This document shows positions 33,701 to 44,302 of a DNA stretch of 64,000 nucleotides, one piece after another. The notes below the pieces were generated by a model. That model was not told where the DNA came from. It searched no databases and saw only the letters and a list, made by a program, of their open reading frames with translations. How positions within the stretch are numbered: position 1 is the stretch's first letter; each line of letters opens with the position of its first letter. The stretch is from Salvelinus alpinus (taxonomy: Eukaryota > Chordata > Actinopteri > Salmoniformes > Salmonidae), in assembly GCF_045679555.1 (NCBI RefSeq), contig NC_092115.1:34294728-34358727 (forward strand), given 5' to 3'. A program made the position numbers and the translations under genes.

Positions 33701-33790
33701 ATGAGAGTGTGACTCCCCAAAGTACTTCATGTTGTACCTCGTTTCCCTCCTTCGGGGAACAGTTGTTATAGTCATAACGTTACATTTTAA
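30768..33790 (+). mobile_element. DIRS-like tyrosine-recombinase retrotransposon, decayed
   Basis: The ends are inverted. The left block 30775-30960 (gttccctttcagtcagtcaa, ggatctacaatcacgcctga) matches the complement of the right block 33490-33785. The right block contains further copies of the gaagga-gaaac motif and a taacgttatgactata repeat. Inside, on the plus strand, RT-like sequence with FLVTKR and ILDLHALSKHL is readable in shifting frames near 32115-32190. A tyrosine recombinase with SAKRVGDLRVLSV (box with the first catalytic arginine) begins at about 32806, and DICAAASWASPQTFVKFYCL (tyrosine box) lies at 33230-33290. Inverted ends with RT and a tyrosine recombinase, and no integrase, define the DIRS group. 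Stops and frameshifts show it is inactive. Confidence 0.82.
32806..33344 (+). pseudogene. Tyrosine recombinase of the DIRS-like element, frame broken
   Basis: The frame 32806-33228 gives LKILSYKTGLLMVLASAKRVGDL followed by a core rich in FAPDDSKVTLRPN and FVPKV-like sequence. Reading then continues in the next frame (33144-33344) with GVRNHFCKGFTVGDIC, AAASWASPQTFVKFY and CLDVTAPSI. The enzyme would integrate circular DIRS DNA by strand exchange through the tyrosine in the FVKFY box. The shift near 33170-33200 coincides with a short local duplication (aagggttacct-ggggcaagggttacct), a likely cause of the break. No complete start or active frame remains. Confidence 0.78.
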
Positions 33791-34450
33791 GGTTCAGAAA
33801 GAAAACAAGACCTGTTTAGATATTTTGGGGGGGAAATGGTTTCCAATTTCCATTACCCTGTTCACTGTAAATGTTTCATAATATGAAAGAGTAGACTATA
33901 TAGAAAGAACAGTGACTGGGCCGTGCTTGGGGTTTTAGGCTTGGTTTCAGTCTAGCGGCTGATGTTAAAAGGGCTTTATAAATACATTTGATTGATTGAC
34001 TGTCCAATTGGGAGTAGATTGTTTATCTTACAATAGAAAAGACCGACCACATCGATTCAGTCTTATGTTGTAAAATTTTAAATGGTATTTTTTACATTGG
34101 ATAAAAATAGAGACTCAGAGCTACAAAATGGTATGTAATACACTGCAGTTGAGGAACAATTGGAAAGTATTTCTGCTTTGAAAGTTAATAAACTTATAAC
34201 CCCATATTTGAGAAAATGGCCCTTGAATGTTTGGTACACCTACTGGAGAGCTTTTATTTTTCTACACCTATTAAGCATCGTTCACACCCTCTTAAGCCTA
34301 AACCATACCTATCTCTTTAAGGATTCACATGTGAGGCCATGCGCTAAACAGAGTGAGTAAGGTAGTGTAGTAAACAACCAAAGATTTCAAGACTAAAAGT
34401 GGTGAAAGTAGTAGCCTACAATAAGGAAAAACTCCAGGTAAAAATACACT
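33791..34450. other. Unassigned, with a LINE/SINE tail at 33905-34010
   Basis: The phrase gggctttataaatacatttg followed by attgattga at 33973-34002 is a common salmonid retroposon 3' tail. The rest is unassigned. Confidence 0.55.
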
Positions 34451-34451
34451 T

Positions 34452-36090
34452 GATCTGTCTACCACAGCATATTGGATTTTAAATTAAATAATGAATATGA
34501 GCTGAAAGTGCAGACTTTCAGCTTTAATTTGAGGGTATTTACATCAAAATTGGGTGAACGGTATAGGAATTAGAGCACTTGTTATATGTGGTCCCCCCAT
34601 TTTTAAGGGAACAAAAGTAATTTGACAATTGGCTGCTCAGCTATTCCATGGCCAGGTGTGTGTGTTATTCCCTCATTAGTTAATTTACATGTAAGCCTAT
34701 AAAAGGTCTAGACTTGATTTCAAGTGTGGCATTTGCATTTGGAATCTGTTGCTGTTAACCCTCAATATGAAGTCCAAAGAGCTGTCCAGCAAATCAAGCA
34801 ATCATTAGGCTGAAAAATCAAAACAACCCATCAGAGAGACAGCAAAAACATTAGGTGTGGCCAAATCAACTATTTGGTACATTCTTAAAAAGAAAGAACC
34901 CACTGGTGAGCTCAGGGACACCAAAAGTCCAAGAAGACCACGGGAAACAACTGTGGTGGATGACAGAAGAATTCTTTCCCTTGTGAAGAAAAACCCCAGT
35001 CACAACAGTTGGCCAGATAAAGAACACACTCTAGGAGATAGGCGTATCTGTGTCAAAGTCAACAATCAAGAGAAAACTTCACCAGAGTAAATACAGAGGG
35101 TTTACCACAAGATGTAAACCATTCATAACATAAGCCTCAAAAACAGGAAGACCAGATTCGAGTTTGCCAAGAAACATCTAAAAAAAGCCTGTACAGTTCT
35201 GGAACAACATCCTATTGACAGATGAGACAAAGATTAACTTGTACCATAATGATGTGAAGAGAAGAGTATGGAGAAGGGAAGGAACTGCTCATGATCCGAA
35301 GCATACCACCACATCTGTGAAGCATGGTGGAGGTAATGTTATGGTGTGGACATGTATGGCTGCCAATGGAACTGGTTCACTTGCATTTATTGATGATGTG
35401 ACTGCTGACAAAAGTAGCAGGATGAATTCTGAAGTGTTTAGGGCTATATAATCAGCTCAGATTCAGCCAAATGCTTCAAAACTCATTGGACGGCGCTTCA
35501 CAGTGCAGATGGACAATGACCCGAAGCATACTGCGAAAGCAACCCAATACTTTTTTAAGGCAAAGAAGTGGAATGTTCTGCAATGGCCAGGTCAATCACC
35601 TGATCTGAATCCAATTGAGCATGCATTTCATTTGCTGAAGGCAAAACTAAGGGCAAAACACCCTAAGAACAAGCAGGAACTGAAGATAGCTGCAGTAACG
35701 GCCTGGCAGAGCATCACCAGGGAAGAAACCCAGCATCTGGTGATGTCTATGGGTTCCAGACTTCAGGCAGTCATTGACTGCAAAGGATTTGCAACCAAGT
35801 ATTAAAACTCACAATTTAATGTATGATTATGTTAGTTTGTCCAATTACTTTTGAGCCACAAAAATTGGAGAGTTATGTATAAAAATGTAATTGTATGTAA
35901 TTGTAATTCCTACACGGTTCATACAATAATTTTGACAAAACCCTTAAATTAAAGAACAAAGTCTACACTTAAAGCATATATTGATTGTTTCCTTTCAAAT
36001 CCATTGTGGTGGCGTACAGAGCCAAAATTATGCAAATTGTGTCACTGTCCAAATACTTATATCCTAATCTGACTTTGGTGCAGTTCATGT
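34452..36090 (+). mobile_element. Tc1 element, left terminal repeat partly lost
   Basis: The plus-strand transposase is recognisable. The N-terminal part starts at 34769 (MKSKELSSKSSN) with a helix-turn-helix (RETAKTLGVAKSTIWYILK), the frame 35215-35451 holds [13 protein letters not shown] (first aspartate), and 35503-35805 holds [13 protein letters not shown] (second aspartate) and SPDLNPIEHAFHLLKAK (glutamate), ending CKGFATKY. Stops occur near 34806, 35088 and 35449. Long inverted repeats are visible: 34472-34590 mirrors 35860-36000. The right end gtgtcactgtccaaatactt is present near 36040-36066. The matching outer left end is degraded. Confidence 0.85.
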
Positions 36091-36564
36091 TGTTCTTCTC
36101 ATTACCGTCACTGGAAAACCCACACTATATCAAATCAAATAAAAAATATTTTAAAAAAGGTACAGTGAAATGGTAACTTGCATATTTGCATAGTAGCAAT
36201 ATCAAAATTGTGTCCAGATAAAAATGTGTATAAATATTTTATAATTATTAGATAATGCTTAGACAGACACACTTGTCTAAATTGATGGGTCTTGTGAAAT
36301 AAATACTTTAACCACCCCCCAGCCACATCTAGCTAAGTGGATGGGTCAGTATTGTCTAGACATGTACACATGTTCATTAAATACAATAGATGGCTGTAAT
36401 CACCCCCAGACACACCTAGCTAACTTGATGGGTCATGTAACAATCTGGCAAACTGGAGTCTTTTGTTTAGACATGTAGCTAGCTTGGTAAAAAATGAACC
36501 ATAATCCCAACCATGCATGAAATGCTGTAGTATGAATCTACAGGTAGCTAAAGCTAACCAACTA

Positions 36565-37459
36565 CACTGAAAAAAATGATAAATGCAACATGTAAAGTGT
36601 TGGTCCCATGTTTCATGAGCTGAAATAAAAGATCCCAGAAATGTTCCATATGCACAAATGTGTTTACATCCCTGTTATTGCAATTTGCATGCTGACTTCA
36701 GTAATGTCCACCAGAGATGTTGCCAGATAATTTAATGTTCATTTCTCTACCATAAGCCACCTCCAACGTCGGTTTAGAGAATTTGGCAGTACGTCCAACC
36801 TGCCTCACAACCGCAGACCACATGCACGGCGTCGTGTGGGCGAGTGGTTTGCTTATGTTAACGTTGTGAACAGAGTGCCCCATGGTGGCGGTGGGTTATG
36901 GCACAGGCCGGCATAAGCTACGGACAACAAACACAATTGCATTCTAACTATGATCATGAGGCCCATTGTCGTGCCATTCATCTGCTGCCATCACCTCATG
37001 TTTCAGCATGTCGAAAGGACCTGTACACAATTCCTAGAAGCTGAAAATGTCTCAGTTCTTCCATGGCCTGCATACTCACCAGACATGTCACCCATTGAGC
37101 ATGTTTGGGATGCTCTGGATCGACATGAACGACAGCGTGTTCCAGTTCCTGCCAATATCCAGCAACTTTGCACAGCCATCGAAGAGGAGTGGGACAACAT
37201 TCCACAGGCCACAATCAACAGCCTGATCAACTCTTTGCGAAGGAGATGTCACGCTGCATGAGGCAAATGGTGGTCACACCAGATACTGACTGGTTTTCTG
37301 ATCCACGCCCCTGCCTTTTTTTAAGGTATCTGTAACCAATAGATGCATATCTGTATTCCCAGTCATGAATTTATTTCAATTGACTTATTTACTTATATGA
37401 GCTTTAACTCAGTAAAATCTTAGAAATTGTTGCATGTTGCATTTATATTTTTGTTCAGT
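36565..37459 (+). mobile_element. Internally deleted Tc1 (family ctgaacaaaaatataaac)
   Basis: The left end starts cactgaaaaaaatgataaat after TA (36563-36564) and the right end finishes atatttttgttcagt. The C-terminal third of a transposase is open at 36950-37261 (SPDMSPIEHVWDALDRHERQ, third catalytic residue present). The N-terminal part remains only as out-of-frame fragments near 36700-36900. It cannot encode an active enzyme. Confidence 0.88.
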
Positions 37460-37629
37460 TCTGGTTCAATGTTAGCTAGCCTCAAATACTATTCCTACAC
37501 AGATCATACACATAACATTAGCTAGCGAGCCAGCAAGCTAACATTCGTTAGCTAGCGAACAGTATGCTTTAACATGAAATGAAAACGACTTTCTGACAAA
37601 CTTAGAAACGTATAATATCTGAAAATGTA

Positions 37630-39241
37630 CAGTTGAAGTTGGAAGTTTACATACACTTAGGTTGGAGTTTTTCGTTTTTCAACCACTCTACAAATTTCTT
37701 GTTAACAATCAATAGTTTTGGCAAGTCGGTTAGGACATCTACTTTGTGCATGACAAGTAATTTTTCCAACAATTATTTTATTTATAATTCACTGTATCAC
37801 AATTCCAGTGGGTCAGAAGTTTACATAAACTAAGTTGACTGTGCCTTTAAACAGCTTGGAAAGTTCCATAAAATTATGTCACGCTTTAGAAGCTTCTGAT
37901 AGGCTAACTGACATAATTTGAGTCAATTGGAGGTGTACCTATGGATGTATTTCAAGGACTACCTTCAAACTCAGTGCCTCTTTGCTTGACATCATGGGTA
38001 AATCAAAAGAAATAAGCCAAGACCTCAGAAAAAAAAAGTAGACTTCCACAAGTCTGGTTCATCCTTGGGAGCAATTTCCAAACACCTGAAGGTACCACGT
38101 TCATCTGTACAAACAATAGTACGCAAGTATAAACACCATGGGACCACGCAGCCGTCATACTGCTCAGGAAGGAGACACGTTCTGTCTCCTAGAGATGAAC
38201 GTACTTTGGTGTGAAAAGTGCAAATCAATCCCAGAACAACAGCAAAGGACCTTGTGAAGATGCTGGAGGAAACAGGTACAAAAGTATCTATATCCACAGT
38301 AAAACAAGTCCTATATCAACATAACCTGAAAGGCCGCTCAGCAAGGAAGAAGCCACTGCTCCAAAACCGCAAGAAAAAAAGCCAGACTACGGTTTGCAAC
38401 TGCACATGGGGACAAAGATCGTACTTTTTAGAGAAATGTCCTCTGTTCTGATGAAACAAAAATAGAACTGTTCTGCCATTATGACCATCGTTATGTTTGG
38501 AGGAAAAAGGGGGATGCTTGCAAGCCGAAGAACACCATCCCAACCATGAACCACAGGGGTGCAACATGATGCAACATGCAGCATCATGTTGTGGGGGTGC
38601 TTTGCTGCAGAAGGAACTGGTGCACTTCACAAGATAGATGGCATCAAGAGGAGGAAAATTATGTGGATATATTGAAGCAACATCTCAAGACATCAGTCAG
38701 GAAGTTAAAGCTTGGTCGCAAATGGGTCTTCCAAATGGACAATGACCCCAAGCACTTCCAAAATTGTGGCCATATGGCTTAAGGGCAACAAAGTCAAGGT
38801 ATTGGAGATCCATCACAAAGCCCTAACCTCAATCCTATAGAACATTTGTGGGCAGAACTGAAAAAGTGTGTGTGAGAAAGGAGGCCTACAAACCTGACTC
38901 AGTTACACCAGCTCTGTCAGAAGGAATGGGCCAAAATTCACCCAACTTATTGTGGGAAGCTTGTGGAAGGCTACCCAAAATGTTTGACCCAAGTTAAACA
39001 ATTTAAAGGCAAAGCTACCAAATACTAATTGAGTGTATGTAAACTTCTGTCCCACTGGGAATGTGATGAAAGAAATAAAAGCTGAAATAAATAATTCTCT
39101 CTACTATTTTTCTGACATTTCACATTCTTAAAATAAAGTGTTGATCCTAACTGACCTAAGACAGGGAATTTTTACTAGGATTAAATGTCAGGAGTTTAAA
39201 TGTATTTGGCTAAGGTGTATGCAAACTTCCGATTTCAACTG
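37630..39241 (+). mobile_element. Sleeping Beauty-lineage Tc1, 1612 bp, complete ends
   Basis: The ends cagttgaagttggaagttta and its complement are flanked by TA. Inner direct repeats (agtgggtcagaagtttacat near 37808) give the two-repeat IR/DR structure known for this lineage. The plus-strand transposase starts at 37994 (MGKSKEISQDLRKK) and is interrupted by an A-run frameshift near 38031, a TGA near 38212, and further shifts. Pieces LVKMLEETGTKVSISTVKQV (38245-38305), [13 protein letters not shown] (38720-38760) and the C-terminal VKQFKGKATKY remain. It is inactive. The unoccupied site is preserved in copy A at 6100-6101. Confidence 0.92.
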
Positions 39242-39500
39242 TAGCTAGACCCTTACCCGTATACATGGATGAATGCTTCACGGCAGACTGGAACCCCAGT
39301 TTAACTAAGACATCCTTTGTCAAGTCACTCCGGTTCACACTGACCGCGTGCAGAAAGTAGTCCATCACAACTTTTCCCACTGATCTTTGTCGATAGCGCC
39401 TGTTAAATTCAGGGCAGCAATGTTGTTGAGAGCAGTAGCAACACTTTTGCAGTTCTCCATGGCTAACGTTATATCTTTCAAAAAGCTGTGGTAGCAAGGG
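39240..39500 (-). pseudogene. Exon-like segment ending in a splice donor
   Basis: On the minus strand an ATG near 39461 opens MENCKSVATALNNIAALNLT and continues to a stop at a one-base shift near 39370. The next frame continues MDYFLHAVSVNRSDLTKD and SSMYTG up to a donor-like acg-g/gtaagg near 39260. The short phrases at both ends of this stretch recur in copy A, but the middle does not. It could be a first exon of an unidentified host gene carried along in the duplicated segment. I do not recognise the protein, and the frame is broken. Confidence 0.35.
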
Positions 39501-39832
39501 TTATCCGCACATATTGAGCAGCTCATGTTATAGACAGAAGCATGCTACATGGCAGACCAATTAAACTCATCTTGCGGGAAGTCCTGCCCATCTATTATCT
39601 CAGCTAATCATGGTTAGCGGTAAGATTCCTGTCTTTTTCCGGGGCTAAACCACCTACGCTCATAATTTCACAATTTTATTCATATTTACAGATGGCATAC
39701 AAGTTTGTTATTGAGGCACATGTTAGAGAAGACACTACTCCCCCATAAACGCATTTAGATAAAAATGTATAAAATTACGTTCAAATGCCTCTCCTGTGAA
39801 GTAGTGACGCCTAGCTTCCTGAAACTGGTCAA

Positions 39833-40280
39833 ATAAGGGTAACTCAATAAGAAGCCAATTGAAAAATCTAGTTCAGAGTGAAGTAGGGGTTTTATCATAT
39901 ATACTCTGTGAGGTTACAAAAATCTATCACAACTTCATCATGAGGACTTCAGATACAGCAAAACACAATATGAACGTTTATTAAAATAGTTTGGGGAATG
40001 GCCTCGTCTCTGAGGGAAGATCCTCGGAGCCAGATGCTTTAATGGCAGGTATCCCTATGCGGGGCAGCTGGCATCGAACCTTCAGACCAGCCTTACTGAT
40101 ATAAACTACATTAGAACACCAGGCCCAAATATTGAAACTTCGGGAGGTCTAATAATTGTCTATCAATTAACAATTTCAGCCCAATATGACCTTGAATAAT
40201 AAACTCACTGCTGCCCTCTACTGAATATCAGAGGGCTTGCCCTCCTTCCACAGCCAACAAGTGTCATTATCATACATAAC
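39833..40280. other. No recognisable gene
   Basis: I see no motifs or transposon ends in this stretch. Confidence 0.45.
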
Positions 40281-40285
40281 GGAGA

Positions 40286-40524
40286 CCCACTGGGGAAAGA
40301 CTGGTTGAATCAACGTTGTTTCCACGTAACTTCAACAAACAAAATCAATGTGATGATGTTGAATCAACATGGAAAACAAAAGGTCATCAACGTAAAGGAA
40401 TTTAGTATTTTCCCCCCAACTTTTAACCTAAATCCAATGATTTTACCTTGAATTCACGTTAGTTGACAACTCAACCAAATGTAAATCAAAACTAGACTTT
40501 GAAATGGCGTCTGTGCCCAGTGGG
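40286..40524. mobile_element. MITE with cccactggg ends
   Basis: The left end cccactgggg-aaagac and the right end gtctgtgcccagtggg are inverted. The interior holds ttgaatcaacgttgtttcca motifs typical of a widespread fish MITE. A short duplication gaga (40282-40285 and 40525-40528), possibly ggaga, flanks it. Confidence 0.68.
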
Positions 40525-43500
40525 GAGAGTCATTGGGATCCTATCTCAAATAAAATCTACCCGTTATCAGACTTCAAAAAGAATGACTAACTTTCCTTAC
40601 TATGTAAATATTTAATCATGGTTTACCAATCCCAGACTGGTTTTCACTTTTTAGCTAAAAAGTATCTGACACTACATTCAGTGCAAGTCTGCTTTTTAAT
40701 TATTTGTTACTTTTATTTCTTAAGTATTTTTCTTAAAACTGAATTGTTGGTTAAGGGCTTGTAAGTCAGCATTTCACTGTCAGGTGCCTGTTGTATTCGG
40801 CGCATGTGACAAATACAATTTCATTTGAAGTCAATGAGATTAATATTCATCTCAAAAATAGTGAGCTATATGAAAGACAGTGGACACACACAACTATTTC
40901 AGCTGCTCAATACAGTAGACATGTGCTGTTCACACCCATGCTTATGGAGTAATAGACTAGACCCCTCATCTGAGTTGAGTTGAGTTGGAGTTTGCTTTGG
41001 CAAAGACGACTCGCATTTAACTCCCTCCAGCAGAGATGAGAGGAGTTGCTCTCTGAATAAAGAGAAACAGAAATCCAACAAAGTGCATCTCTGTCCGAAG
41101 ACCAAAGAAAACACAACAATAACATATGCAAGTGGCGTGTGATATCATTCTGTCTCTCAGTATCTGGGAAAGTACCACAATAACAGTCAAACAGAGGGCA
41201 TCTTCCAATGGGAAGAGAAATTAATTCAGAGCCAAATCCTCAACAACATGTACACAAAAAGAGCAGCGCTCTAGCCAATGCTTATCACATTAACAATCAA
41301 AGTAAACTTGGTTATAGAGGGATATTATAATAATGGATTGAAAACACATAACATGTCATTTATGTATTGTAAGTGTTCATAGAAGTACAACACAACTTAT
41401 AGTAGAACTTGTACACCAGAGTATGTATCAATCCCAGTAGACCTATTTATTTATGTTTAATAACATTTAAAAAAACACTTGACAGCAGAATCCACTTTCA
41501 ACCAAAGCGTTCTATAAGAAGAAAGTGTTATATCTTTTCTCTTATAGAGAGTGAATCCATTCAGTCCCCCAGTTGACCTCAACCACCTTCCAGTAACTTT
41601 TCCTCCCAGTTCCAAGATTAACCAACAGGCCTGATTTCCTGAAACTGGAACCTCCCTCTGCATGTGGAAACGAACACAGCAGCAGCAGTAACACCTGCAC
41701 CAGTAAGAGGTCAGCCAGGAAGTGAGTCAAGAGTCCAACCGTTACAGACAGACACACAGACATGCTCTAATAGTGTATTGCTACACAGGAATAAAATAAT
41801 AGTGTATTTCTCTCATTTCCAATTAGAGAACCTGGAATCCATTCCCATGAATTACATTAAATGAAGATCAACATAAAAACCTTTACCAACATTGACAGAG
41901 TTTAATGTGCATTATAAACTGAAAAAGTGTCAGTTGAATATATTCATTGTTATTACGTTGTGAAATTAAGGGGTAAATTTACCCAGCTAGACACATTACA
42001 ATGGTAAATAACAAGGGATGCCATGAGATGTCTTATGCATTTCTGAATTGAAATAGACGTTTTCCAAAAAGCAAAAACATCCACCTCAAAGCCGAATGGG
42101 AAATGACAACTCTGACTTTGTATAACAATCACATGGCTCCTTATTTTAGAGTTGGAGAACATGGAACAACCCACATGTGCCCTGACAGAATCCCACAGCC
42201 TTTGCGTAGCTCTTTCCCAGACAAACTTGATTGATTGGCCATCAAATGAGACACGCTCCTTGTAGGAAAGAACAACCTCACCACAGGGACTATCTAGTAA
42301 ACAGACGTGGATGTCAAGGCCTGCATGGTGTCTCCACTCTCCATACCATCAGCTAGAAAGGCAAAGCCGGATCCCATGTATCTGTGGTCAAACGAGACCA
42401 ACACCATTTCCTTTTATTGCAAGGCTGCTTCAAAACCGCAGCAGAATGTATTCCCTCTCCCTTCCTCACGTCTTTTTAGAGGCTAGAAATTCACATAACC
42501 ATGTGGTATGCTTCTGGTGTTCGGGACACGAGGACTCCGAAATGAATGTAACGGTTTATCGCTCAAATCATCAAAGAAATAAACAATCTCCAGTTTACCA
42601 TCTTTGATCAGACTTGAAGAAGTATTTGGTATAACCCTCCTTTTCTCTGGCAACACTTTTCTTGTCATGTAACGCTTATGACAAGTGTTCATTCTAAATC
42701 TATTTCACCTTTACTGTAGGATCAAGTCCCAGTGACTGACCCGGGCCAAGACATTTGAGAGGTCGTCAGTCTTCTTTAAAAAAACAGTTTAGCAGTTCAA
42801 CTTCGTCCGGAGTCATAATTGAGAGCTCTGCCACCCCATCGCCTGCAGCCAAATCAAATGAATCTGGGCTCTTGGCTCCTGGTGGTCCCCCTCTCTCGTG
42901 AAAGCTAGCGGCCCCTGCCCGCAGCCCCCACAGGAGTGTTGCGCAGATGCCAAACCAACTCCTGTTGCCAACAGGATGTTATAATAACAGGCCTGTTTAC
43001 AAAGGGACTCTGCACTCACTTTCATTCAACAGGCTAGGGACCCACTCGCATGCAGCACTACTTTCAATAGTAAATAGCTTCCGCTTCCATTTCGTTCACC
43101 AGTGTTCTGACATTCTCCATGCCAATTTGTCACATGTGAACCTTGTTATCATTGGGTGTTGCCTTGCTTTGCATTTCTCTGAGTGTTAAGACATTTTTTT
43201 TGCCTGTTTTGTTTTCTAGTCATTATTCTTCTTTAATTAATAAAGGAAACTATATTGCCTTTTATGACCTGGGCGGGTTGTACTGTACTATTGAAGCCAG
43301 TCGTCTGTCTTCTATGTAAAAGTGTTTTATTGGATAATTAGGCACCACTCAAATACTTACTCTACTGTCTCCAGTACATTAGCATGGGGAACTTCAGGCA
43401 TGAAACGTACGAAGAAAAACATGATTTACCAGATATTTTGGGTTTAAATCACAGTTTATCAATGATAAATAGACAATAAATAAATTACAGTACAACATAG

Positions 43501-44302
43501 AAGTATGCAAGTCATTCATACAAATAAGATTATACAGATATCCCCAAATTCAGTGTCAATGTTAGAAAGATTGTGAGTTGCCGTCTGCTTTTTCTTGTAC
43601 TGTACATTATAGAATAGGTAGTAACCAAATAGTATTCTGTGAATTTCAAGGGACACAGTTTCAAGGGACTTTGTTACATACCCACTGCAAACTGGATTAT
43701 AATACAGTGATCCCACTCGATGCATCACTTACTCTGCAGCAACATGGGGACATGCAACACTTGGAGCTGGAGGGGAGCTGGAGGGAAACCATGTGCAGGG
43801 AGGGAGGGGATGGCTTTACTGACACCTGCAACTGAAAAATAAGAAGGGAAAAAAACACACATTTAGCAGCAGTGTGACAATCGTTCCTCACAGTGATTTA
43901 AGTACAACATCAGAAACCACTCTATACTTATGTGACAGACCCAGGGATTCGATCATCCGTCAACAACAACAACCAGGTATGGATCTATTCATGGTTCTTC
44001 ACAGTGCTACGAGGACAATATCTCCACAACGTGCTGACGGGAGTGAACACTTCCTTACCTTGGTGTAAATGCCATCTAGTGGACTGGTCGGTAATTACCA
44101 CATTGAGAGGAACATTGATTTCTATATTTTACCTATATTTTACACATTACAATGACGTAAGGGTGTATGACTACACCTGAGACTCAAGACATGTGTTACA
44201 AATGTCAAAACTTTCTTGGAGCATACATTTGTCGTAAGGTAACAGCAACTCACAGCGCATTTCTGGACTGCGCTGTAGTGAGTCGGTTGGCTGGTGTGTG
44301 AA
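40525..44302. other. Mostly unassigned; retroposon tail at 40740-40832
   Basis: At 40800-40832 ggcgcatgtgacaaata and a T/A tail form a common salmonid LINE/SINE 3' end. The remaining 3.4 kb has only short open frames without motifs. The part just below 44302 is probably SNAP47 3' UTR and flank, but no clear minus-strand polyadenylation signal can be fixed. Confidence 0.45.

Larger units (their letters stand above)
36437..39832. repeat. Dispersed segment copy B, interrupted by two Tc1 elements
   Basis: Copy B is an inverted relative of 5476-6410 and is split into three parts: 36437-36564, 37460-37629 and 39242-39832. With the Tc1 elements removed the parts read colinearly with the complement of copy A for the shared blocks. 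Part three also contains an exon-like stretch at 39240-39450 that copy A keeps only at its edges. Confidence 0.78.

Noticed and set aside
42311-42607. 98-codon plus-strand frame in an otherwise empty region
   Set aside because: No motif, no splice context and no support beyond its length.
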